DNA of 64,000 nucleotides from Ursus arctos (taxonomy: Eukaryota; Chordata; Mammalia; Carnivora; Ursidae): assembly GCF_023065955.2 (NCBI RefSeq), contig NW_026622874.1, positions 25,849,772 through 25,913,771 on the forward strand, read 5' to 3'. The notes beneath the pieces were generated by a model, which saw only the letters and a list, made by a program, of their open reading frames with translations, was not told the DNA's origin and did not search any database. Below, piece by piece: positions 42,916 to 52,275 of the stretch. A program made the position numbers and the translations under genes. The number at the start of each line of letters is the position of its first letter. Positions within the stretch are counted from its first letter, which is position 1.

Positions 42916-43984
42916 CCCAAATGAGCACCCCACAGTTCCTCGGAGCAATCGCATTAGCTCTAGAAACAGCCTGACCTCCAAAGTGGCTATTTCAAAAGCA
43001 CAAGCTCGTTGGGGTGTATACATTCTTATTTACTTGTTTAAAGCCTGTCTCATTATTTTATCGGTGACACCTCCCATTTTATGTCACAGAGAAAGTGTAC
43101 CGCTGAACGTGGTAATGGGATGTTACCCTCAAATGAAGACAGAAAATGCTATATTACCATTTAGAGCAATGAGTCTTCGGAACTAGAGGGAGGAGGGGCG
43201 AGTTCAGACTCCCACGTGCTGCCCACCCGTATCCGGAGGGGGCTTGGTTTGGAAACAAAGCGGTGCTTTGTTCTAGTGCTTTTGTTCCCCTCGATCTTTA
43301 TACTGCATTTCAGAAAATGAAAGGAAGGGCATGTGATGTTTTAAAGTTTATCAAAAGGGGCTTTAAAATGCAAGGGTTTTAGAGAAGTGTGGAAAATATT
43401 GTAAAAAGAACATAGTCTGTTTTTGTGTTCCAGAAACCAGAAAGCACTGCCTGGTAAAAGCCAAAGGTAAGGAGGTCAATGAAAACACAGCTTCAATGCC
43501 CATTGTTTAATAATTCAAAGCAAACCCTCCTTCTTATGCCTCTAAAATCATTATTGTTCCTCTGAAGGAGCTGGGAGAGGAGCAGCGGCCCCTGGGCACA
43601 GACGAGGACGGAGGAGCCGCAGACATTCAAACCTGCTCCTTGCTCTTGGCGGAAATGCTGGTGGTGAGAGACGAAGGCTCTCGAGCATCTGTTGAGTAGA
43701 CAGTCGTGAACGGCGGGGATTCTTTCTAAACAAATGTGTAGTTGCTGTGTAAACAGTAGGGGCTAAGAAATAGCTCCATTCGCCCTCGCCTATTGTTTGA
43801 TTAAGGAATTTGAGTGTGTGGCCTTGCACCTCCAAGGAGGTCTGGGCGGGGTGGGTGTCCCCTGCGTGAGGGGCTACTCTGAAAAAGCACTGTGTGTGCG
43901 TCCCTGTCTTTCTGCTCCGCTCTTTCCATTGTACTTTTCCTCCATGCTCTTCAGATTTTCAAGTAATTGTAACTAGGTGGTGAG
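42916..43984. other. Unique noncoding DNA with a GC-richer patch
   Basis: The stretch 43514-43699 is open for 61 codons in one plus-strand frame (KELGEEQRPLGTDEDGG within it) and has a GTGAGA donor-like sequence at 43664. No methionine start, good acceptor or recognised domain is present, so it is not called as an exon. Confidence 0.35.
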
Positions 43985-43989
43985 AGTCG

Positions 43990-44087
43990 TAGGCTCCAGG
44001 GACCGTATCTACTTTATTCACCAGTCTACACTCGGCGTAGAGCAGGGTATTTGGCACAAGGTAGGTACTCAGTAAATAATCCAAAGC
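43990..44087 (+). repeat. L2 LINE 3' end
   Basis: The sequence 'ggctccagggaccgtatctactttattcaccagtctacactcggcgtagagcagggtatttggcacaaggtaggtactcagtaaata' is an orthodox L2 3' terminus. Confidence 0.75.
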
Positions 44088-44829
44088 ACCTGCTGTATCC
44101 TGCTCAGGACTCTGGGCTGGTCACTGACCCAAGCTCATTTGACTTCATTGGGTCAAATTCCGAAGAGAGCAGGAGAGTCGATTTTCAATGATGTGTAGGC
44201 AGAATGCCCTGCCAGGCCCTACCCGCTATCATTTGGAAAGCAAACCACTGCTTACTGCACCGGCCTGTCAGAAGGAGCCTGGCACTTTGACACACCACCC
44301 TCACGGGCTCCACCAATCCTTGTTCTGGAATGCACAGTCTAGATTCTCTCTATGCCTGAAGTCTGAGGGTCCCACCCCCCCCTCAGCTGGGGGGCAGAAC
44401 CAGGGAGGGCTGGAACCCTGAACAGCAGCCAATACCATCATCATGGCCCTGCAGGGACTGTTCTCCAGAGGGGGTCCCTGGTCCAAGCCAAAGAGGCCAG
44501 CCGTTGGATGGGACGGAGAAGGGGAGACCAGCTGCAAACTGGGAACTAATATGTTGTGAGCAGAGAAGAATGAGGCAGGGGAGGCCAAAGCTGAAGAGAC
44601 GCAGGAGCAGGCAGGAGGCCTGGGTAGAGCCAGGAGTCAGCCCAAGACAAGGCCCTGCAGGGACAAGAAACCCTTCTGGTCAATCCCATCTGTGCCACCA
44701 TTCTGACATGGAACATGTGTTCTAGTCATGTCTTCTAGCCTCCCAAATAGCCAATACACCAAAGCAGTATTCAAAGGAGGGAAATCCAGTTTTGGTTAAA
44801 ACTGGAGGCCACAGGGTCAGAGTGAGGAC
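44088..44829. other. Unique noncoding DNA
   Basis: Purine-rich at 44555-44650. Open frames of 73-95 codons on both strands have no domain. Nothing else was recognised. Confidence 0.4.
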
Positions 44830-45225
44830 ATAGGACAATGGTTCTTATTAGAACATTAAAGTCACCAGGGAGCTTTTGAAGTCCATGGAAGCTGGACCCC
44901 ACCCCTAGAGATGGGGAAGTGGTTGAAAGTGGGGCCCAAGCAGTACTGGGTGTTGTTTTTTTTCTTTTTTAAGATTTTATTTATTTATGTGACAGAGAGA
45001 CAGCCAGAGAGAGAGGGAACACAAGCAGGGGGAGTGGGAGAGGAAGAAGCAGGCTCCCAGCGGAGGAGCCCGATGTGGAACTCGATCCCGGAACGCCGGG
45101 ATCACGCTCTGAGCCGAAGGCAGACACTTAATGACTGCGCCACCCAGGCGCCCCAGTATTGGGTTTTTTAAAGCTCCCGAGGTGATTCTAATGTACGTGA
45201 GCCTGGAACAGGCAGAGGTGAAGGG
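44830..45225. mobile_element. MER5-like hAT DNA-transposon fossil, split by a SINE
   Basis: The left half is 'acaatggttcttattagaacattaaagtcaccagggagcttttgaagtcc...gctggaccccacccctagagatggggaagtgg'. The right half is 'cagtattgggttttttaaagctcccgaggtgattctaatgtacgtgagcc'. The two halves form an imperfect palindrome around the centre, as in the MER5/Charlie group. The SINE at 44952-45153 lies between them. Confidence 0.72.
44952..45153 (-). mobile_element. Can-SINE, young variant, in a MER5-like element
   Basis: T-rich start, AAGATTTTATTTATTTATGT, 'gacagccagagagagaggga', 'ggaagaagcaggctcccagcggagg' and the inverted head 'gactgcgccacccaggcgcccc'. TSDs are cagtactgggt (44941-44951) and cagtattgggt (45154-45164). 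Confidence 0.93.
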
Positions 45226-45490
45226 AAAGCAGGGAGAATGTGCTTATCCCCTCAGCTTCTTGTCCTCCAGCCGAGCACCCTCACCTGCTGGCCCAGCTCA
45301 CCCCAGGGAACCTAGTCCCAGCCTATTCCTGGTCCAGGGAAATGGGAAGAAGCTGATTGCATCAGTTCGGGGGATTAATTAATTGGGATGGCACCTTCTA
45401 CTTTCTCCTTTTGGCAACCAGAGGATGGCCCTGAATGCAAGCAGTACGGTGGAATGAGCATCTAATGCAGGGGCTTAACTTTAGCCTGGG

Positions 45491-45664
45491 GTAGCCAGGA
45501 GCAAGTCAAAATACAGAACACCCAATTTAATTTCAAATAAACAATGAATGATTTTAGTATAAGTGTGCACCATGCAATATTTGGGGGGTGTATTTATAAT
45601 AAAAAACTACTTATCAGAAATTTAAATTTAACAGGGCAACTTGTATTTTTACCTGGCAATCCCA
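45491..45664. mobile_element. Palindromic MITE-like repeat
   Basis: The left arm has 'ggtagccaggagcaagtcaaaatacagaacacccaatttaatttcaaataaac'. The right arm has 'cagaaatttaaatttaacagggcaacttgtatttttacctggcaatccc'. The arms are imperfect reverse complements around a centre near 45570-45585 (ccatgcaatatttgg). Such palindromic elements are relics of DNA transposons. The family name is not certain. Confidence 0.65.
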
Positions 45665-45666
45665 CT

Positions 45667-45858
45667 ATTTTTTAAAAAGATTTTATTTATTTGAGAGAGA
45701 GAGTGAGGGAGTGAGAGAGCACAAGCGGGGTGACGGGCAGAGGGAGAAGCAGACTCCCCGCTCAGCAAGGAGCCCAACTCAGGGCTCGATCCCAGGACTC
45801 CAGGATCATGACCTGAGCGGAAGGCAGCTACTTAACCGACTGAGCCACCCAGGCAGCC
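45667..45858 (-). mobile_element. Can-SINE at the edge of the palindromic repeat
   Basis: From 'attttttaaaaagattttatttatttgagagagag' through 'cacaagcggggtgacgggcagaggg' to the inverted head 'gactgagccacccaggcagcc'. TSDs are ctggcaatcccact (45653-45666) and ctgggaatcccact (45859-45872). The left TSD copy is the terminus of the palindromic element. Confidence 0.92.
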
Positions 45859-46024
45859 CTGGGAATCCCACTTTACACTCTATGGTTATGTTTGACTTCA
45901 AGAGCATGACTAGCTTTTAATAGTAAAATTAAAAGGACGGGTTACTGCGGATGTGTTGAGTCGGTATAGGCCTCGATCAGCTGGAGATGTCCAAATTTAC
46001 ACCTGTTTCGCCAAATAAGTAATA

Positions 46025-46086
46025 GGCCCCCTTTCACTCTTAAAGATGTCTAGTTTGAATGATAAATTATGTGGTCATCCTATGCA
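46025..46086. mobile_element. Right end of a gggtgacc-family transposon fossil
   Basis: The sequence 'ggccccctttcactcttaaagatgtctagtttgaatgataaattatgtggtcatcctatg' parallels the right end at 16060-16120 ('ctcctctttcagaagtgttctgtcttggacactagattatatggtcactctc'). The left part is not visible. Confidence 0.55.
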
Positions 46087-46915
46087 TGGTGACCCAGGCT
46101 GAGAATACCTGGCCACATTCAGTAACACAAGCACTTGGTTAGTTCCATAAAGGAGATGGTCTCTGGTTTTCTTTCTGGTGGCCTGCGGTAATACAGCGTG
46201 AAGTCCGTCCGGGCTGCTCCTGTTAAAGTCGCTGTACCTTGCTGTCTCCCTGTCGCCCTCCTCTGACCCAGGCTGTATGCGGGCCTGCAGGAGGCAGGGG
46301 CGGCAAATCCCCTCTGCCGCTGGCGTGCTCTGCACCTTGCCAGGAGGGGCAAGGGCCATAACCCGCACTCTCCCCTGTGCTAGGGGGCTCCTCAGACTTG
46401 CCCACCAGATCCAGAGGCCGGAGGTAGCAGTAAAACCACTTTTGTCTTTACCTTTAATTGGTGTCTTTATCTACTTTTAAAAACCACTTGTCTAGAGGAA
46501 AAAGAACATGTTTTCAACTCCACCTTTGGAACTAGAAAATTAGTCTTTAACCAGATGAAAACAGCACCGAACTGACTGCCGTTTGTTCTATTCTGTTCCC
46601 CCGTCTGTGTCCCTCTAACTATAGTGGCCCAACCTGCCATCACTCTTCAGGCAGCTCCACAGAACCAGCCCCGGGCCGTGGCCCTGATTCAGACACTTGT
46701 CAGCCTGCCTCCCTGTGTGCTCACCCAATCCATTACTGACTAGCGCGGAGTCCCAGAGAGCCACGGCTTCATGCTCGGGCCGGCAGGTAGCCTCACATTT
46801 GCCTCCTGGCTTCCATCACCAAACTCTCCTCTCCGGTTTATCAGACTTGCCCCTCCCTCCACCTGTCCCTCTGCCTGACTTAGAGCTTTGCAGATCCCTG
46901 AGTTACAGCATTCTT
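46087..46915. other. GC-richer unique noncoding DNA
   Basis: The interval 46180-46430 is relatively GC-rich, with open frames of 60-97 codons in several frames of both strands. None has a domain, and CpG density does not reach that of a CpG island by eye. Confidence 0.4.
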
Positions 46916-47105
46916 TTTTTTTTTTTAAGATTTTATTTATTTAGTTGTCGGAGAGAGAGAGAGAGAGCAGGGAGAGCAGCAGGCAGAGGGAGAAGCAGGC
47001 TCCCCGCTGAGCAAGGAGCCCAAAGCAGGACTCTATCCTAGGGTCCTGGGATCATGGCCTGAGCTGAAGGCAGACACTTAACCAACTGAGCCACCCAGGA
47101 GTCCC
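46916..47105 (-). mobile_element. Can-SINE, left member of a head-to-head pair
   Basis: T-run, AAGATTTTATTTATTTAGTT, a (GA)n body, 'gcaggcagagggagaagcaggctcc' and inverted head 'caactgagccacccaggagtccc'. The perfect 16-bp TSD gagttacagcattctt lies at 46900-46915 and 47106-47121. Confidence 0.95.
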
Positions 47106-47138
47106 GAGTTACAGCATTCTTAATGCTAGAAGATGTAG

Positions 47139-47328
47139 GGGCGTCTGGGTGGCTCAGTTGGTTAAGTGTCCGACTCAATTTCAGCTTGGGTGGTGATCTC
47201 AGGGTCGTGGGATTGAGCCCAGTGTGGAGCCCCGAGGTGAGCATGGAACCTGCTTCGGATTCTCTCTCTTCCTCCTCCCTCTCGCTCTGCTCCTCCCCTG
47301 CTTCTCTCTCTCTAAAAACAAATGGAAA
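47139..47328 (+). mobile_element. Can-SINE, right member of a head-to-head pair
   Basis: Sense copy: head 'ggggcgtctgggtggctcagttggttaagtgtccgac', B-box region 'cgtgggattgagcccagtgtgg', CT-rich body and a short tail 'ctctctaaaaacaaatgg'. The TSD is poorly preserved (aagatgta near 47131 and aagatgca near 47332). Confidence 0.9.
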
Positions 47329-48596
47329 GAAAAGATGCATAAGAGATACACCTTCTTTCAAATTGGTCTCAGGGGATTACACCTGAGACCCTCAATCACC
47401 TATTCCCTACCCGTCATCTAATTGGGAGCAACATTCCGTCTGGATGACAGCATTCACAGCACAGACATTCCACTCTGTGTCGCACACCTCACCGGCCTGG
47501 GGTGGCCATGAATGGTCATTTCTTCTCACCTGGAGTAGCAACCAGCTTCGTCTTTTCTCCACTTCCTCTACCTCTCCCCAAATACTGCCAAGAACGTCTG
47601 GGTTGCTTTCCAGGTGCATGCATCAAGCTCCTGGAAAGAAAGAAGGATTCTGATGAGTTTTGCAAGCCACCCTCCACACTCACTGAACTGTAGACCGCTC
47701 AGACAGCCTTGCCGCAGCAGCTAACGCGGATGGCTGGGCTCCCTGCAGACACCTGGACAGGCTAAGATGGCCAAAGGGAAAAGAAGAATCCTAACTTAAA
47801 AAATCATTTTAATTATTATGACGCTACTCAGTTGCTATCTTTGACTTGTTGAACCAACTCGATGTGGTATAACCCTCCCACTGAGCTGTCGGGGCACCTA
47901 CAGTTTCTCACAGATCAGGATGGACAGCGACAGGGAAGGTCCTCCCAGACAGACCCCAGTCCAGCCCGAGTACCCAGCTATGTCGTACGGCCCATGCACA
48001 GTGCCTGCTCCAGGCTGCCAGACGACCCAGTACTGAGAGCTGTCTGCGCGTCGATATCCATGGATCTCATGTTCCTAAAATCCCTGCTGTGCACTCCACC
48101 CACCTCCGCAACGCCACTTGTTAGCCCAGCTGGATTACCTGACAGCTAATGCCTGGTCCCTTGGGCCCACCTCACTCTCTGTGCTCATGGAGATGCCCCT
48201 GCTTGGCCCCACTTCTTGCCATACACGTAGCCTGGCTGCCACCAAGCACCTGGTCAGCCTTGTGGTTTAGAATTGGCCTTTCCAAACAACCTTCAGCCAA
48301 ACGCCTTCTGCGCTTCCATTCCAATAGCATGTGGGGGGGGGGGTAAAAAAGGCAGATGGAAAAGAGGAGAACGCTCAGGCAAGAGCAACCACTGAAAGTT
48401 GCCAGGAGAAAGCAGAGCAAATAGACGAGATAACCCGGCTTCCTGATAAGCTTTTTGTGCCTTTCCCCCATATCTCTAATTCACTGGGGCTGGAATGTGG
48501 TGACTCAAACCCCATGATGGAACTGAAGCCAATACAGATGTTTCCCTACCCTAAGATGACTTGTAATATGAAGCCTTAAAAAAATTTTAAGCATAG
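47329..48596. other. Unique noncoding DNA
   Basis: About 1.27 kb. A 10-base G-run lies at 48332-48341. Open frames of 60-99 codons on both strands lack domains. Nothing else was recognised. Confidence 0.4.
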
Positions 48597-48776
48597 GGAC
48601 GCCTGGGTGGCTCAGTTGGTTAAGCGTCTGCCTTCAGCTCAGGCCATGATCCCCGGGTCCTGGGATGGAGTCCTGCATCGGGCTCCTTGCTCGGTGGGGA
48701 TCCTGCTTCTCCTGCCTGCCGCTCCCCCTATTTGTGCTCTCTCTCTGTCTGACAAATAAATAAATAAAATCTTCAA
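48597..48776 (+). mobile_element. Can-SINE, sense
   Basis: Head 'gggacgcctgggtggctcagttggttaagcgtctgccttc', B-box region with 'gggatggagtcctgcatcgggc', CT-rich body 'ctctctctgtctgac' and tail AAATAAATAAATAAAATC. The flanks share ttttaagca / atttaagca, which suits a short TSD. Confidence 0.93.
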
Positions 48777-48947
48777 AAAAAATTTAAGCAGAGTGTTCTT
48801 TGATATTGCTAAAGACTCAGTTGGATTAAGCAGATATTTAAGACATAATTTAATTTACCAAAATCTTTATACACTTTTTAAAAAGAGTTTGCTACTTTGT
48901 AAGGCTGGGTGCTAATCTCACTTGTTGGGGGCAAACTTACAACTTAT

Positions 48948-49137
48948 TTATTTATTTTTTTTACAGATTTACTTATTTATTTGAGAGAGAGAGAGAGACC
49001 ATGCAGGGGAGAGGGACGGAGGGAGAGGGAGAGAGAAACTTAAGCAGACTCGGGGCTCAATCTCACAACCCTGAGATCACAACCTGAGCAGAAGCCAAGA
49101 GTTGGACACCTAACCAACTGCACCACCCAGGCACCCC
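48948..49137 (-). mobile_element. Can-SINE, antisense, diverged
   Basis: Tail-side ATTTATTTATTTTTTTTACA, then 'gatttacttatttatttgagagagag', body 'catgcaggggagagggacggaggg', and inverted head 'caactgcaccacccaggcacccc'. Flanks acttacaactta and cctcacaacatct may be a decayed TSD. Confidence 0.88.
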
Positions 49138-49699
49138 TCACAACATCTTGTATAATAGGTAAATGCTACTGAACGCTTAGCAACACGAATGTTCTCTGTG
49201 TTAACCTAGCCAACAAAAGCACAAGTTATACAAAGTCATTTCCAATCCAGATGCACCACCTAGAACTGTAACATAACAGTCCAGCAGTCGATGGACCAGA
49301 GAAGAAACGTCGCTTCATTTTTTAGGGACTCAGATGTAGCCCCAAATCTCAAGTATCTCTAAATGTAACTTCTAGAGTGTCTTTGTTATTAAGACACCCT
49401 AGGTGGAACATCTTCGCACACGAGCGCTACGGAAATGCCACAGTTGTCCGTGTGCTCTCTGGACTTGTCAATACTGGTCCTGTGACCCGTGACTTTCGGC
49501 TCCACCTTAGCTCCTGCCTGGCACAGTGTTTCCCAGGAACTGCTCCTGACCTGGTAGGATACCCAATGCTCTTACATGTCTAGTGCTTGTGAACCCCATT
49601 TCCTGAGTCACCTGTCCATCCCTCTACCCCACCCCATTCTTGTGATCTCTTTTACTCCTAGCCTGGCTGCCCTTTTATTATTGTGTTTTGCTCCTTCAG
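49138..49699. other. Unique noncoding DNA
   Basis: Nothing recognised in about 0.56 kb. Confidence 0.4.
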
Positions 49700-49925
49700 C
49701 TCACCTCTTGAAGAGACAAAACAGCATTGTGATTTCAAGGCTGCCACTTACTAATTCTTGGCAACTGGCTCAACCTGAGCCTCACATTTCTCATCTGTAA
49801 AATAATAATGAACTTTCTGATATGGTTACCATGAAGTTCAAAGGAGACAAAGCATGGAAAGGGCTTAGGAAAGTGCCTGGCACATAGTAAGGATTCGATA
49901 AAGGTTCGCTATTCGTATTACTATT
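49700..49925 (+). repeat. MIR SINE
   Basis: The core and 3' part are clear: 'tcaaggctgccacttactaattcttggcaactggctcaacctgagcctcacatttctcatctgtaaaataataatg' then 'gggcttaggaaagtgcctggcacatagtaaggattcgataaagg'. Confidence 0.88.
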
Positions 49926-50232
49926 TAGCTTTCCCGGATGACCATGGTCTCCGCCATTCATGACGTCTCTTTTGTTTGGCTTGACACATTCATGGATTAC
50001 TTTGATAGAATCCTCTCCAGGACCTCCTAGCAACGTCCACACCTTTTTATACCCCGTCTTATCTTTGTAGGTGAGGCCAGACACAGGGTTTCTTATATTA
50101 ACAGGAGCAGCCCGAACATGTTCTTGTAAGTTCTCATCTACGTGTGGAAGGAAGCAGTAGAGGGAAGTCTAACAAAATCACCTTGTAATCACAAACGCCA
50201 AATTTTATCAAAGCAAGAAGCACATTTTGAGG
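49926..50232. other. Unique noncoding DNA
   Basis: Nothing recognised. Its right end holds the target site of the next SINE. Confidence 0.4.
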
Positions 50233-50329
50233 GGTGCCTGGTTGGCTCAGTTGGAAGATCTTGGGGTTGTGAGTTTGAGTCCCATGTTGGGTGTAGAGAT
50301 TACTTAAAAAATAGAATCTTAAAAAAAAA
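50233..50329 (+). mobile_element. Short-form Can-SINE, sense
   Basis: A 97-bp copy of the short subfamily: head 'gggtgcctggttggctcagttgg', then 'gaagatcttggggttgtgagtttgagtcccatgttgggtgtagagattac' and tail 'aaaaaatagaatctt' plus an A-run. It lacks the CT-rich body and several bases after the A box. TSD aagcacattttgag is perfect (50219-50232 and 50330-50343). Confidence 0.93.
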
Positions 50330-50439
50330 AAGCACATTTTGAGAACTTTTTATCAAGTGTCAAACTCAAGATGATCTAATCTTGATCTTACCAAGAATAT
50401 CATCTAAGACATTCTCAAAATGGGTGCATTGAAACACTT

Positions 50440-50529
50440 TCCTTCCTTCCTTCCTTCCTTCCTTCCTTCCTTCCTTCCTTCCTTCCTTTCTTTCTTTCTT
50501 TCTTTCTTTCTTCTTTCTTTCTTTTTTTT
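50440..50529. repeat. (CCTT)n(CTTT)n microsatellite
   Basis: About 12 CCTT units pass into about 8 CTTT units with one shift near 50510. The SINE body adjoins it directly, so it most likely grew from the SINE's A-rich tail. Confidence 0.95.
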
Positions 50530-50687
50530 AGAGAGGGATGTTGGGGGGGGGGGAGCGGCAGAGGGAGAGAGAGAGTCTTAAGCAGGCTCCACACCTGATG
50601 CAGGGCTCGAACTCACAACCCTGAGATCATGACCTGAGCCAAAATCAAGAGTTGGACACTTAAATGACTGAGCCACGCAGGTGCCCC
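50440..50687 (-). mobile_element. Can-SINE whose tail became a microsatellite
   Basis: The antisense copy keeps the body 'gagcggcagagggagagag' and the inverted head 'aaatgactgagccacgcaggtgcccc'. Its tail region (50441-50530) is a (CCTT)n then (CTTT)n repeat instead of the AAATAAA motif. TSDs are ttgaaacactt (from 50429) and tgaaacacctt (50688-50698). Confidence 0.88.
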
Positions 50688-50698
50688 TGAAACACCTT

Positions 50699-51219
50699 TA
50701 TAGGCAGTTATGTTCATTCCATTTATGAAATTTAAATCTGAATGGAACTGGAGAGAAGTATGCTTTCTATAATCCCTCAGGGCAGTTGGGAGAAACCTTA
50801 TAATGACTTAGGTCTGGGCATCACAAACTTTTCTCTTTGGAAACTAGCATACTTTCACTCAGGGTCCATTTGTTCACTGTGGAACAGAATGGAAGCCTCT
50901 TCATATGCCATTTCCGGGAAAAATATTGACACTGACCATCAAAGCATCTATAGGAAGCACAGAGTCTGTGTAGCAGTTTTGAAGCAGAGTACATTCTGCT
51001 ACAATCCACCGATTCCTTTTATTTGAATCTGCACAGGCTTCAACAATAGCGTGAGGTGATTTTTGAGCAAGGTGGGGACTACGGTGAGCCAAGAGAGGTG
51101 CCCATGGGTGCAAAATTTAAGGAGACCCTCAGTCTCAGTGTGGACATTAATGTGTGTCTCAAACATCTGCACACTTTGTGCCCAAACCTGCACCCGTCTA
51201 CATGCCTTTATTGCAGACC
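50699..51219. other. Noncoding DNA, possibly the outer part of the ERV below
   Basis: No recognised family. No LTR could be identified here, although the next segment would be expected to lie next to a 3' LTR if the provirus were complete. Confidence 0.35.
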
Positions 51220-52213
51220 TCTTTGTCTCTGATCTTTCAGTTCTCTTCCTTCTAGGCTCTTGACCAGACATCATTGCCTGGGAATCTGCATGCATTTTCA
51301 CACTGGGCTACTTCTTCTTTCATAGGAACTGGATGGCCAGGTATACTGCTCACTGTACCACTCATTGGGAAGATTTTCCCTTCCCACTGTCTTTCAAGGC
51401 TACCCTTTGAAATATCCACAGACCAAACTAATCCACTCATAAAGCAAGCCAGGACAGGTCTTTCAGCTGGTCATCTGGGATCTCTCATATGGCCGTGGGT
51501 TCAACCCTGTGCAACTATCTGGGGGCGTGACATGGGGTGTAGGCTATCTAGGCACACAACAGCCTTATGCCTTCAAGTCCTGCTTGGGCTTAATTCTGGA
51601 TATACCATGGCCAATTTATGATAAATTTTGCTGGGCCAACCTGACTTTATGACTTGGTGAATGTGACAAAATCCAGCTCATTAGCAGTTCCAAAATCACG
51701 GTAACTTCATGTCTCAGGGTCAAGAGTTCCATTCCTACTAGGACTTAGTTACATACCGAGAGCTGTTTCACAAAGGACACATAATTCTATGATGTAGAAT
51801 TAATCTACTCCAGTGTCTTAGAGATCTGCATTGTGATTTTTTTCTGGAGCTTGCCATCAACCCCTTACTGCACTGGGGAAAACCCACCAGTGCCACCTAC
51901 AACCTAAGATCTCGTGAATCACGTGGCTAATTGCTGAACGGCTTGGACTTGCTGCAGAGCTCTTCCCTCCTCTGGGATCGATTATGAAATTGGAAGCCTT
52001 TGGCGTCACCTAGTATATTAGCTGGAGTAATGTTTCTAGGTGTGGAATGTGTTGCCTGCAGAACCCCAAGGGGCAGAACCAAAAGTCATGCCTCCTTCTT
52101 TTTGGCAGGGGGTGCAAGATGCAGCAATTTGCCTTTTACTCTGATTTCACCGACTTTCACTATTCTTTTCCTGCTTCCTCCATAATGGAAAAGGTCCAAT
52201 GTAATGAATCTGC

Positions 52214-52275
52214 TACCAGATGGGCCAGGTGGCTGGAAGGTCCAGGTGGCTGGTAGGTCCAGGTGGCTGGTGGGT
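52214..52275. repeat. 17-bp minisatellite, three units
   Basis: Three units built on ggtccaggtggctggta lie at about 52223-52272, the first slightly different (gggccaggtggctggaa). It lies inside the ERVL-derived block. Confidence 0.9.

Noticed and set aside
46180..46430. Possible CpG island or promoter
   Set aside because: GC-richer, but CpG count is modest by eye and no TATA box, initiator or first exon can be defended.
47038..47361. 107-codon minus-strand frame
   Set aside because: Most of it is the translated head-to-head SINE pair.
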